Shown piece after piece: positions 51,916 to 64,000 of a stretch of DNA of 64,000 nucleotides (position 1 is the stretch's first letter; every line of letters starts with the position of its first letter). A program made the translations under genes and the position numbers. The stretch is from Scylla paramamosain (lineage: Eukaryota; Arthropoda; Malacostraca; Decapoda; Portunidae), in contig NC_087198.1 in assembly GCF_035594125.1 (NCBI RefSeq), forward strand, positions 2,644,133 through 2,708,132, written 5' to 3'. The notes below the pieces were generated by a model. That model had not been told where the DNA came from and made no database searches. It saw nothing but the letters and a program-made list of their open reading frames with translations.

Positions 51916-51962
<47 letters not shown>
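51916..51962. repeat. (CT)n, right flank of element D
   Basis: CT tract in the same orientation as 45691-45720. Confidence 0.95.
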
Positions 51963-51966
<4 letters not shown>

Positions 51967-52198
51967 GCTCCATGTTTGTGGTGTTCAGCAGATACATTTG
52001 ACGAGCGCTTCTTGTCCTGGTGCACATCAACCGCCACTGAAATGTTCACCGTCATGCGATCACAAGTTTCCTGCCGCCGAGTGTGGGGATGGCGGGATGG
52101 TGGATGGGGATGGGGATGAGGGGATTATAATACCTGGGGGCTGTTCGCATGGCCTGCTGTTATTCAAAGTTAATATGAAGTGCTTCAATTGATTATAA

Positions 52199-52203
<5 letters not shown>

Positions 52204-52274
<71 letters not shown>
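52204..52274. repeat. (GT)n microsatellite
   Basis: About 35 GT units. Confidence 0.96.
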
Positions 52275-52278
<4 letters not shown>

Positions 52279-52416
52279 GTGTGTATGTGTGCAACATATA
52301 TTTTTTAAAGTTTTGCAAAGTTTCAATGTTCGTTTTCTTCTACTATATTCCCTCGCAAAAATGACTAACAAATAATTCAGAAATCACCACAAGACAACTC
52401 GTGACGCGACGCTCTG

Positions 52417-52417
<1 letters not shown>

Positions 52418-52470
<53 letters not shown>
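52418..52470. repeat. (AAT)n repeat
   Basis: About 17 AAT units. Confidence 0.94.
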
Positions 52471-52471
<1 letters not shown>

Positions 52472-52830
52472 CAAATTAACTAAAGACGGAGGACGAGAAC
52501 TTGACTGGATCGAAGCGTATAAAGCCTCGAAGACTCGGATGAAGCAATGCCAAGTGTACTGCCTCCCTCAGTTGTTCTCTGGACGTGTCAAGATTATCAT
52601 ATCAGATTATTTAAATGCAACTCGTGCAGATCATGCGAAATTTTCTACCTTTTCTTAGGCAGTTATATTCACATCGGGCAAAATTAAGCTGCATAATGTG
52701 AACATCAGGCATTTTTTTGCCTAATGTTGACAATTTGCAGGTTCCAGTTCGTTACACCAATATTTTCCTGTGTGGAAACCTGCCATCTTGCATCTCAGCA
52801 GTGTTTAAGGGGTCTCTGAATACCTTTTCC
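52471..52830. other. Unassigned spacer
   Basis: No gene or repeat seen. Confidence 0.5.
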
Positions 52831-52834
52831 CTTC

Positions 52835-53080
52835 TGTGGCCACTGTCATGTGCTAATGCCACTTATATTTCCTTATCTCAATCTCCTTCGCTCCTCAGGC
52901 CACTGTCATATGGTAATGTCACTTGTATTTCCATATCTCACTCTCCTTCTTCCCTTCTCAAGCCACTGTCAAGTTTTAATACCACGTGTATTTCCATATA
53001 TAGACCCCTTCTTACCTTCTCAGGCCACAATCATGTGCTAATGTTACCATTACTTTCACATTTCAGTGTACTACTTCTTG
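52835..53080. repeat. Imperfect 52-70-bp minisatellite, four units
   Basis: 'ggccactgtcatgtgctaat' or close variants at 52838, 52908, 52971 and 53023, each followed by 'cacttgtatttccatatctc'-like sequence. An open frame crosses it but has the same repeat structure and no recognisable domain. Confidence 0.82.
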
Positions 53081-53328
53081 TGACCTCTGGCTTCGTTGGT
53101 GTTTATGTTGCAGGTTGTGTACTGGAGAAAAGGCGCTCATAGGTCCGGGTTACGAAACCTTATGGGGCTTAAAAAGTTGTTAACATCTCAGCGACCTAAG
53201 AAGTTCATAAGTATTCAGTGAATCACTCTTATAATAGATACGAATTTCTGAGGAACTTAAGAAATTGGTAACTCTTTCTTGAATCCAGCCCCAGGTGGAG
53301 TGGCTCAGTGTCGGCGCCATTCTGCATG

Positions 53329-54130
53329 CACAGTGGAATTAGCGAGGGATCCGTGCTGACCCCGCACCTGTTCAGCCTATGCGAGGACCAACTCAACGTA
53401 ATGCTGAACACTCTCGTGTGGGCTGTCATATTGCAAATGAGGCACCAAATAATTTTTCATGTGCGGATGACCTAACCTTGGTTTACCCGAGTGCAGCGGC
53501 GCTAAATGGCTTGCTGCGAATCTGCGAGGAATTTGCTAGTAATCACTACATTAAATTTAGCACGGCTAAATCCGCATAAATGTCTATTCCACTTAAGCGC
53601 GCGCCGCCGCTGGCACCTCCGGTCATGTGTCTGGGCGCACCAAGCTGGAATACGTGCGAGCGTTGTCATGCCTGGCCACATCATCACAGCTGATTGCATG
53701 GTGATGAGCACATTAGGAAGGATACAAGGAATCTTGGTGCACGTAGGGATGTCCTCGTGAGAAATTTCAAATTTCGTAATAACGATATTAAACGCCAGTT
53801 GTTCAGCAGTTATTGTTATTATATTTATTGTAACTCATTGTGGAAACATTTCAAAATGGCGACGATGCAACGCTTGCGCGTAACGTGTAATAACACTCTA
53901 CGAAGACTCACGGACCACCTGCCATTCTGTTGTGCCTTTATATTGTGCGTGGCGGGGGGCGTCAATTCCTTCCCGGAGGTGCGACGGGCGGCGGCGTACA
54001 GCGCCGTGCGTAGGGTGGGGCGCTCCACTAATGTGATGGTGTGCACTATCCACTCGGGCACACGGCGGCAGTGGGCGACACAACTGTACCCGCACTGGTC
54101 AGTGTTTGTGGTTCACCGCACGTTCATCTT
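53329..54130 (+). pseudogene. Non-LTR reverse transcriptase fragment, frame-broken (F)
   Basis: In three successive frames it encodes HSGISEGSVLTPHLFSL (the [11 protein letters not shown] motif, Q to E), then GCHIANEAPNNFSCADDLTL (the catalytic YADD box as CADD, 53460-53471) with LRICEEFASNHYIKFS. After a gap it gives VRNFKFRNNDIKRQLFSSYC, LWKHFK and RLRVTCNNTLRRLTDHLPF. This order and wording match a polymerase family common in fish, echinoderms and crustaceans. There are at least two frameshifts plus stops. No endonuclease part is present. It is distinct from A, B, D and E. Confidence 0.8.
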
Positions 54131-54237
54131 GGTTCACTACTACACATCTTTGGTGTTCGCTTTGCATGCACTTGTTACGAGTCTTTCTTCTGAACTGCTC
54201 TTATTGTTTTATGGCTTCATTCCTTTGACTCCTTTGA

Positions 54238-54390
54238 CTTTACTAAAGTCCAGGTATAAGATATCATAGCTATCACCATTATCTACTGCCTCGTACACTT
54301 TACTGTAAAATCTTAACAAGTTTGTCAGGCAAGACTTCCCCTTCATGAAGCCATGCTGTGACTGATTTATCTTAGTACTCTTTGTGAGTT
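54238..54390 (-). pseudogene. CR1-like reverse transcriptase palm fragment (G)
   Basis: On the minus strand about 45 codons read KINQSQHGFMKGKSCLTNLL, then YSKVYEAVDNGDSYDILYLD and FSK. This is the conserved QHGF-KG-SC-TNLL and YLDFSKAF region of CR1-type polymerases. Only this small piece remains, cut on both sides. Its left end abuts the tail of fragment F in the opposite orientation. Confidence 0.75.
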
Positions 54391-54633
54391 ATCTTTGTGC
54401 GCCAAAGCAGGACGGTGCTGTGTCCTTGTCAGACTACCTCTGGATACTATTGTTATAACACCCTTGGCACCTTAGGAACTTCCACAAAACGTTGCCAAAT
54501 GCCATCATAGCCTCGCACTGAATCCCGAGAAGCAAAGTGTCGGTAGTTTAAAAAGTTACGCATGTAGAAAAACAAATTTGATGATAGAAGGAATAAGGTG
54601 GCAGGTTCGTGAAGCGTGGCATACTGTTAGAGA

Positions 54634-54829
<196 letters not shown>

Positions 54830-54950
54830 GTACAGCGTGGTATTTCAGAAAAACGCCACCAGAAATAATCAATGTATTATAGAAGCCCAAATAATGATAA
54901 CGAATTTGATGCTTTTAAATAAGTAAACAAATAAATAAATAAATAACGAA

Positions 54951-55708
54951 GATTACGATGCGGGTGACGAAGATGACGATGCGATTCCACGATAACGATG
55001 CGATTCCACGATCATGATACGAGTTTCCACGATAACGATGCGATTCCACGATATTGATATGAGTTTCCACAGTGACGATGCGATTTCACGATAGCGATAC
55101 GATTCCACGATAGCGATACGATTCCACGATAGCGATACGATTCCACGATAGCGATACGATTCCACGATAACGATACGATTCCACGATAACGAAAAGATTC
55201 CACGATAACGAAAAGATTCCACGATAATGATACGATTCCACGATAATGATACGATTCCACGATAATGATACGAGTTTCCATGATAACGATAAGATTCCAC
55301 GGTAACGAAAAGATTCCACGATAATGATACGAGTTTCACGATTACGATGCGATTCCACGATAACGATGCGATTCCACGATAATGACACGAGTTTCCACGA
55401 TAATGGTACGAGTTTCCATGATAACGATACGGTTCCACGAAAACGATGCGAGTTTCCACGATAACGATGCGATTCCACGAAGACGATTCGAGTTTCCACG
55501 ATAACAATGTGATTCCACGATAACGATGCGATTCTATGATAACGATGCGAGTTTCCATGATAACAATACGATTCCACGATAATGATGCGATTCTACGATA
55601 ACGATGCGAGTTTCCACGATAACGATGCGATTCCACGATAACGATGCGAGTTTCCACGATAACGATGCGATTCCACGATAACGATGCGAGTTTCCACGAT
55701 AACGATGC
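54951..55708. repeat. 19/21-bp minisatellite (CACGATAACGATGCGATTC type)
   Basis: About 37 units built from a 19-bp form ending ATTC and a 21-22-bp form ending AGTTTC, with variants at GATAACGA, GATAGCGA and GATAATGA. At the right end the two forms alternate regularly. The minus-strand 234-codon frame encodes only the corresponding ESHRYRGN/SLSWN peptide repeats and is not regarded as a gene. Confidence 0.94.
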
Positions 55709-56689
55709 GGGCGCCGCGAAAGCTATAGGAAATTGTCTACCTACCTACATAGGTATCAGGACGAACTCTTCCTCCCCAAGGGTCCACTCCAGTCCCTGGG
55801 TGTAAGGGCAGTGACGTTGAAACCTTGCCGCACCTTACACAGGTCGCCATGAGCAATGACCCACCACACACCACTCCCCAACCACTGTCATGACGTGAGC
55901 CTTTTCTCCCTTAAGGGACCCCTCGTGCTGCCAGTGTCTGGTGCATGGTGCATGGCGTGCCCTCGTTCATGGCGACTTGTTCAGCCCGGCGTCATCATAA
56001 TCAAAGGACCCGTACACGCCCTCCACCAGACTCTATGGAAAGAACCCTTACTCCCCATAAGGACTCCCCCCTCCGGGCAACATCTGGTGAATGGCAGACA
56101 TTGATCTCTTGCTTCTGGCGACCCCTTGCCTAGTGCCAGGCGCTGCAAGTGGACGACTACTATTGAAACTTAAGGCCGCAAAGGAAAAGAAGGACCTGCT
56201 GCCAGTTCTCTGCCTTGGGCCCCAGGCCGGACCCGACAGCCACCTTCTCCCCACGTCACGGCCTTTAACGAATTCTGGCCAAAAGTTCTCAAACGTCATT
56301 TAAATTTTTATCTGAATATAAAATCGTCGATGGTAAATGAAAAATGGTTTTGGCTTGACAGTGTGCAAGAGAGGGCTGATCAATGAAACAAGATGAGGCA
56401 GCTTTGCTCCGGAGTATTTGAGTGTACCTTGTGTGTTTGCTGCCCGTGAATATGCGCATATTCGTGTGTGACTAAACAGTAATCCAATGGTGTGCCTGCT
56501 TAATGGAGAACTTTACAAGATTAAATACATTTCTGGATGAGTGGACGTTTTGCATGCTTTGTACACGAACTGTCATCTGTAGGCCTACTTTTTTTTATTT
56601 TTATTTTTTTGATAGCTGCTATTTATGCTCTTTAAAAAATAAGAAATAGATCCTCAGAGTTTTTTTTTTTCTTTCACTGATTTTTTTTT
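55709..56689. other. Unassigned spacer, GC-richer at 55740-56300
   Basis: The first ~550 bp are GC-rich with short frames on both strands; none shows a domain. The remainder is T-rich. I see no gene I can defend. The compositional shift may mark a decayed gene or element. Confidence 0.45.
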
Positions 56690-57230
56690 TTTTTTTCGAA
56701 ATGCAAACTTTTGAGTGTAGCCAGCTTGTTTCAGTTGTGTGAGTGTTTGGTGTAGTGTTTGGACCAACATAATGTGATGGTTGACAGTTAAATCATGGTG
56801 ATTTAAACGCTTTAAATTATAATATGCTGGTCCTTCGTGACAATGAACAACATAATTTTCCATAACCTCTCTTTGAATGATGAGTTGCAGTGTTCCAGTG
56901 TTTCACGATTTGTTGTGTGTGCGTCACAATAACGCCAATCTCCACCTTTCTTCACTCCCAATATCCAGGAACCATCAACTCGACGTCCATGGTTTGGGTT
57001 GTTTTCCACCTCAACCTCGCTGTCATTTGATTCTGGTACATGATCTTGCCGTATTTTACCTCTCTTGTATTTTTGGTTTCCCGCGAACCGCGCTTCGTCA
57101 ATTTGCACTGGCTCTTCTTTAATGCTTACCATTTTTCCACGAGTGTTATAAACAACTTGTGAGCAAACCACATGACACACATCAAACCAATCACAGGTTG
57201 CTGCGTCACCTCTGCCTGTCAATTCAGGCA
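56690..57230 (-). pseudogene. ISXO2-like transposase remnant
   Basis: The minus-strand frame gives CDWFDVCHVVCSQVV, then VQIDEARFAGNQKYKRGKI, NNPNHGRRVDGSWILGVKKG and DWRYCDAHTTNRETL. This is the core of the ISXO2/IS1595-type DDE transposase domain, also widespread in arthropod genomes. The first catalytic Asp (in IDEARF, near 57098) is present. A frameshift at about 56850 moves the rest to the frame HCHEGPAYYNLKRLNHHDLT with VNHHI. There the second catalytic position, normally S-D-E, reads C-H-E, so the Asp is lost. It ends in A-rich coding near 56690. No terminal inverted repeats were identified. It is non-functional. Confidence 0.8.
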
Positions 57231-57950
57231 CCGAAACATGAGATAGCTTGAATAACAAAAAATAATAAATAAATAAATAAACACACACTTAAAGCTTGCA
57301 AACTACTGTTAAATGTAATTGCTTTCGTCTCGTCTCTGATCTCGTAAAACTGTTTAGCTAACATGTGAAGGGTTCTTTATATATTCACATGTCAATAAGC
57401 AGGTAAAATCACGGCAGGGAGCGCAGGTCGGCTATGGAGACTGATGTCTGTGTCTGTGCCGGAATGAAGTGTGCTGTTGCTACATGTAGCACCTTGTTGA
57501 GTCGGGACCGGAGTTTCGACACTCGAACAGACATTCCACTCGTGCTTCAGGCTTCCTAACCAAACATTCCCTCCAAAACAAGACAAGTGTTTTCCTCGTC
57601 TCTTGATAATAAAAGGAAAAGTATAACTTTTCTTGTACATACATCACAATACAAAGTGTAGGTCGCATGCCAAAGTAGCTTCATGACACGTAGATCGCAT
57701 ACCAAAGTAGCACCGGTTTAGGTTGGGTTAGGTTTAGGTCATAACACGATTGCAACTTTGCATGGGAGTCACACTGAGAGTAGGTGCACATCACTCTTAA
57801 ACATGCTGTGGTTCAGGCCAGGTGAGGTCAGCTGAGATAAGGCCTAGGAGAGGTCAATAACTGTATGGGAATCACAATGAGAGTTTTACCGAGAATATCC
57901 CGCGGCTAGTTTCGGAGCTACAGCCGTCCGTCATCACAGACGAGCACATA
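57231..57950. other. Unassigned spacer
   Basis: Contains a duplicated phrase 'cgcatgccaaagtagc' / 'cgcataccaaagtagc' (57664, 57692) and a short TTAGG-like stretch at 57717-57740. No gene is seen. Confidence 0.5.
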
Positions 57951-58380
<430 letters not shown>

Positions 58381-58382
58381 CC

Positions 58383-59980
58383 ATAAGCCTCGGAAGGCTT
58401 ATGGACCTGATGGGGTCCCTCCTATTGTTCTCCGAAACTGTGCCTCCGTGCTTGCACCTTGCCTAGTCAAACTCTTTCAGCTCTGTCTGTCAACATCTAC
58501 TTTTCCTTCTTGCTGGAAGTTTGCCTACATTCAACCTGTTCCTAAAAAGGGTGACCGTTCTAATCCCTCAAACTACCGTCCTATTGCTTTAATTTCCTGC
58601 CTACCTAAAGTTTTTGAATCAATCCTCAACAGGAAGATTCTTAAACATCTATCACTTCACAACCTTCTATCTGATCGCCAGTATGGGTTCCGTCAAGGCC
58701 GCTCTACTGGTGATCTTCTGGCTTTCCTTACTGAGTCTTGGTCATCCTCTTTTAGAGATTTTGGTGAAACTTTTGCTGTTGCCTTGGACATATGAAAAGC
58801 TTTTGATAGAGTCTGGCACAAAGCTTTGATTTACAAACTACCCTCCTACGGTTTCTATCCTTCTCTCTGTAACTTCATCTCAAGTTTCCTTTCTGACCGT
58901 TCTATTGCTGTTGTGGTAGACGGTCACTGTTCTTCTCCTAAATCTATTAACAGTGGTGTTCCTCAGGGTTCTGTCCTGTCAACCAACCCTCTTCTTATTA
59001 TTCATTAATGATCTTCTAAACCAAACTTCTTGTCCTATCCACTCCTACGCTGATGATACCACCCTGCATTTTTCCACGTCTTTTCATAGACGTCCAACCC
59101 TTCAGGAGGTAAACATATCACGCAGGGAAGCCACAAAACGCCTGACTTCTGATCTTTCTAAAATTTCTGATTGGGGCAGAGCAAACTTGGTATTGTTCAA
59201 TGCCTCAAAAACTCAATTCCTCCATCTATCAACTCGACACAACCTTCCAGACAACTATCCCCTCTTCTTCAATGACACTCAACTGTCCCCCTCTTCTACA
59301 CTGAACATCCTCGGTCTGTCCTTTACTTATAATCTGAACTGGAAACTTCACATCTCATCTCTAGCTAAAACAGCTTCTATGAAGTTAGGTGTTCTGAGAC
59401 GTCTCCGCCAATTTTTCTCCCCCCCCCCAGCTGCTAACTCTGTACTAGGGCCTTATCCGTCCATGTATGGAGTATGCTTCAAATGTCTGGGGGGGTTCCA
59501 CTCATGCTGCTCTTCTAGACAGGGTGGAATCAAAAGCTTTTCGTCTCATCAACTCCTCTCCTCTAACTGACTGTCTTCAGCCTCTCTCTCACCGCCGCAA
59601 TGTTGCATATCTAGCTGTCTTTTACCGCTATTTTCATGCTAACTGCTCTTCTGATCTTGCTAACTGCATGCCTCCCCTCCTTCCGTGGCCTCGCTGCACA
59701 AGACTTTCTTCTTTCTCTCACTCCTATTCTGTCCACCTCTCTAACGCAAGAGTTAACCAGTATTCTCAATCATTCATCCCTTTCTCTGGTAAAGTCTGGA
59801 ACTCCCTGCCTGCTTCTGTATTTCCACCTTCCTATGACTTGAATTCCTTCAAGAAGGAGGTTTCAAGATTTTTTTGACCACTGCTTTGACCCTTTTATGG
59901 GACTGGCATTTCAGTGGGCATTTTTTTTATTAGATTTGTGTTGCCCTTGGCCAGTATCCTTCCTACATAAAAAAAAAAAA
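58383..59980 (+). mobile_element. Family-B retrotransposon, 5'-truncated (copy B4)
   Basis: Starts inside the polymerase region at the segment for [12 protein letters not shown] and runs to the 3' poly-A, lying within a (CA)n array. The polymerase frame is broken. A TGA at 58793-58795 replaces the serine codon in [10 protein letters not shown] +1 shift lies near 58982 in the GSVLSPT region, and another indel in a C-run near 59420 is followed by a TAG. About 15 bp near the end of the ORF are lost (59868). The YADD box is present. The open pieces 58448-58795, 58826-59008, 58953-59570 and 59467-59877 are parts of this one ORF. Confidence 0.93.
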
Positions 59981-59999
59981 ACACACACACACACACACT

Positions 60000-60078
<79 letters not shown>

Positions 60079-60080
60079 AA

Positions 60081-60154
<74 letters not shown>
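59981..60154. repeat. (CA)n array, right flank of copy B4
   Basis: CA tract with 'ctaaacac' and 'ataaatac' interruptions, like 57951-58380. Confidence 0.96.
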
Positions 60155-60156
<2 letters not shown>

Positions 60157-60418
60157 TAAGAATCCTAATTTCCGTGGCTGATAAAAAGATAAATAAATAT
60201 ATTAATACTCGCAATCATCTATACTTTATCAATTCGTTCCCTTCTCAGTTAACGCAATGGGCAAATCTGTCAGCGGCTCGTGTCTCGGAGACCAGCCACT
60301 CGCCCACCAAATACTTGTGGCTGTCCAGTCATTCTAAAAATTATGAGAACCCAGAACCAAAAGGATAGGGCAGTTTGTGGCTTGTGTTTCCTATCACCCC
60401 AACTCAAGAAATTGACGA

Positions 60419-60420
<2 letters not shown>

Positions 60421-60480
<60 letters not shown>
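60421..60480. repeat. (GT)n microsatellite
   Basis: Thirty GT units. The 266 bp before it show no gene. Confidence 0.96.
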
Positions 60481-60481
<1 letters not shown>

Positions 60482-60849
60482 CCCTCGTCCTCGTCCTCGT
60501 GGTGTAGGTGTTCCCAGTCCTGTCATTCCATGTTTTCTCTCTCCGTGTCGTGCTGGTCTCTGTTACATATGTATTTCCTCCCGCGACCTTAAATCGCTCG
60601 TGTCTTCGAAGCTGAAGCTGTGGCCGTAATTTAACTTTTAGCCAATTAGTGAGCCTCTTAGTGAGTCAGCAGTTAGTCAGCAGATTAGCGAGTTTGCTCC
60701 TTGACTAAGTAATGAATACTTAACGATCATCTTTGTCGATTCTCTTACAACTTTTATTCATAAAAAGTATATAAAGTATAAAAAATTATATTACGTAAAG
60801 GTTTACAAATATACTCGAATTTAACAAGTAAACATTAGTGAACTCTAAC
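60481..60849. other. Unassigned spacer
   Basis: No gene seen. 'gtcagcagttagtcagcaga' at about 60666 is a local duplication. Confidence 0.5.
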
Positions 60850-61345
60850 ATTACAAATATATTTTAGTAATAAATTCATTTCCTTCCTTGTCACTCACAC
60901 TTGTAGATTATTATTATTATTTATGTATTGTTTTTTTTTTAGCGTCACCTCTTGACCAATACGTTACCTCGGGTTGGGAAAGAGTTCTTGTATATTGTCG
61001 TAATCATATTAAAAGTTATTACATTCTTAGCGGGTCTAAGATGAAACTCTATGCTGAAGACATTAAATCAGTCTCATATCTTGCAAATGCATTCTTAACA
61101 ACCTTTGCTTCTTGGCCGATACATGACCTTGTGTTAGGGAAGAGTTCTACTTGTATATTTTCGCAATCATGCTGGAAATCAATACATTGTTACCGAGTCT
61201 GAGATGCAAGTCTGTGCTGCGAACATTAAATCAATCTTCTTTCTTGTCACTGTCACTTTTACATTAGTTGTTATCCACATTCGCCTCTTGACTAACACAT
61301 CACCTTCTGCTGGTGAAGATTTGTACTTACATTTTAACTGGAGAA
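60850..61345. repeat. Diverged ~160-176-bp tandem repeat, about 3 copies
   Basis: 'cctcttgaccaatac', 'cttcttggccgatac' and 'cctcttgactaacac' recur near 60949, 61109 and 61285. Each is followed by GAAGAGTT/GAAGATTT-TTGTA sequence, and the first two also share 'cattaaatcartct'. It is old and strongly diverged. Confidence 0.7.
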
Positions 61346-61780
61346 TGCTGGCTGGAGAATGTCGCTTCATTCAGCTGTCCCTTCATTCTCGTCCCCTTCA
61401 ATCCGGCAAGGCAGACCAGGGCTAGTTGGCACACTTTGTACATTCTCAGTGGTGGAACAAAACTACAAAGAATTTTTGTTTGTTTATGCTTTCACTGAAA
61501 GACAGAAACATTAATTTTACTTTCATGAAATAAAAAAAAAAAAAATTCTAGACCAAAGTTCTGCATTACTTAGGAAAAAAAAAATAATAAGTGCGCCAGC
61601 ATGCCCCATATAAGCGGTAAGTTGACGCACACTATGGGGTAAATTGGCACATTACATATAAATAGCAAATCAAATGTATGTAATTGTAGGTTTAGATGCA
61701 TGATATCTGTAAAGCTAATTTTCATGAAGATTAAATTAAATCAACGGAAAATAAAAATATTTTCCTTCCTTTTTTTTTTT
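61346..61780. other. Unassigned AT-rich spacer
   Basis: No gene seen. Confidence 0.5.
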
Positions 61781-63262
<1,482 letters not shown>

Positions 63263-63744
63263 AACAACGGTACTGAATGTCAAAAGTAGGTGAGGGATAT
63301 GACCACTCGTTTGAGTACCATTGCACGTTTGAGTACCATTTTTGGGGAACTCAAACATAATTTGTTTGTGTTTGTAGCTCATTTTAGTACCTTTTTAGGT
63401 GGCTGAAACGTTTATTGGTCTATTAACATATGTGGGAATATATTTCCCACACTAAGTGTAGTAACCAATGTTTAATCGGACATGCAATGATAAACATGCT
63501 TTTATTCCTCTCAAAATTATATAGCGGTACCTTTGATAACATATAGGAAAAAAAAAATCTCTGCCAAATTGTCACAATTAATTTTTAACGAAATGTATTA
63601 AAATTCATTTAAACAATTATCAATTTATAATTCCAACTTAAAATAAAACACAATAATAATGAAACGCATCTCATACTCTTCAATAAAACAAACTGTGTCA
63701 GACCCAAGACAAAGCGCTAGTAATTGAAGTTACAAAGATATTCA
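63263..63744. other. AT-rich spacer, likely 3' flank of the gene at the right edge
   Basis: No independent gene. It lies directly downstream of the minus-strand coding end at 63745 and may include its 3' UTR. Confidence 0.5.
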
Positions 63745-64000
63745 TTATTTGTTTTTACATGACATACTATTGTGACACTTTGAATTACAAAGGATTTTAT
63801 TTTTTTTACATTTGCAAATGTTGGTTGCACAATGTTTTGTACAATGACATCTAAAGAATCCTTGGCCTGTTCCCACACTTGAACTAGTTGTTGCACTTCT
63901 TAAAGATATTTCTTTGTCGGTAGGTATATCTTTCACATCTAGGAATAACTGTTTACACACATCAAATTCAGACTGACTATACAGTTTCTTAAGAATGCCG
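63745..64000 (-). CDS. C-terminus of an integrase-like protein (KRBA2/SCAND3-like), partial
   Basis: The minus-strand frame is open to the window edge, so the start is not in view. It encodes ILKKLYSQSEFDVCKQLFLD, a linker, then GQGFFRCHCTKHCATNICKC, KKNKILCNSKCHNSMSCKNK and a stop. The cysteine pattern C-x-C-x3-C-x4-C-x-C-x6-C-x3-C-x6-C is a compact CXC-type metal-binding tail. This tail, preceded by a G-LK-LYSRSEF-type motif, is familiar from the C-terminal end of integrase-containing proteins annotated as KRAB-A domain-containing 2-like or SCAN domain-containing 3-like. These derive from Ginger-like DNA transposons or retroelement integrases (recalled, not searched). The visible part is intact. 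Confidence 0.65.
   Translation of the reverse strand, partial: GILKKLYSQSEFDVCKQLFLDVKDIPTDKEISLRSATTSSSVGTGQGFFRCHCTKHCATNICKCKKNKILCNSKCHNSMSCKNK

Noticed and set aside
54953..55657. 234-codon minus-strand frame as a repeat protein gene
   Set aside because: The frame is a by-product of the 19/21-bp minisatellite. There is no start context or flanking non-repeat domain, and overlapping frames are also open.
55856..56303. Short frames in the GC-richer spacer
   Set aside because: Both strands are open for 60-80 codons with no recognisable motif. Composition alone explains them.

Overview
This is eukaryotic, repeat-dominated DNA. It has dense di-, tri- and tetranucleotide microsatellites, a very long array built from the arthropod telomere pentamer TTAGG, and many copies of non-LTR retrotransposons with AT-rich spacers. 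Together these best fit an arthropod with a large repetitive genome, most likely a decapod crustacean (inference). No bacterial features, CRISPR array, rRNA or tRNA gene was seen.

Layout. 1-6.8 kb: microsatellites, a 3' fragment of retrotransposon family B, a ~253-bp tandem repeat, a CR1-like tail fragment, a possible zinc-finger exon (5.25-5.84 kb) and a 103-bp tandem repeat. 6.84-21.54 kb: an uninterrupted ~14.7 kb degenerate array of a 10-bp unit, GGTTAGGTGA, equal to two TTAGG pentamers with one base changed. 21.5-29.9 kb: retrotransposon fragments joined to each other and to microsatellites, plus unremarkable AT-rich spacer. 29.9-36.6 kb: a minus-strand Rex1/CR1-like element (A) split by a nearly full-length plus-strand copy of family B. 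38.9-42.2 kb: a second, minus-strand family-B copy with an intact 986-codon endonuclease/reverse-transcriptase frame. 43.1-44.7 kb: a broken minus-strand coding region of unknown function. 45.7-51.9 kb: a full-length two-ORF I-clade-like element (D) with RNase H, lying exactly inside a (CT)n tract. 52-57.3 kb: minisatellites, two opposed reverse-transcriptase fragments and a decayed ISXO2-like transposase. 57.9-63.1 kb: two more decayed family-B copies at (CA)n and (TA)n tracts. 63.7-64 kb: the cysteine-rich C-terminus of an integrase-like protein running off the right edge.

How the parts relate. There is no host operon or pathway here. The coding capacity is almost entirely that of self-copying elements: endonuclease nicks the target, reverse transcriptase primes there, and 5'-truncated copies result. 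At least seven family-B copies of different ages are present. Nesting (B inside A) and microsatellite junctions give a relative history. The only plausible host-type coding pieces are the zinc-finger exon and the 43-44.7 kb region, and neither is intact or secure.
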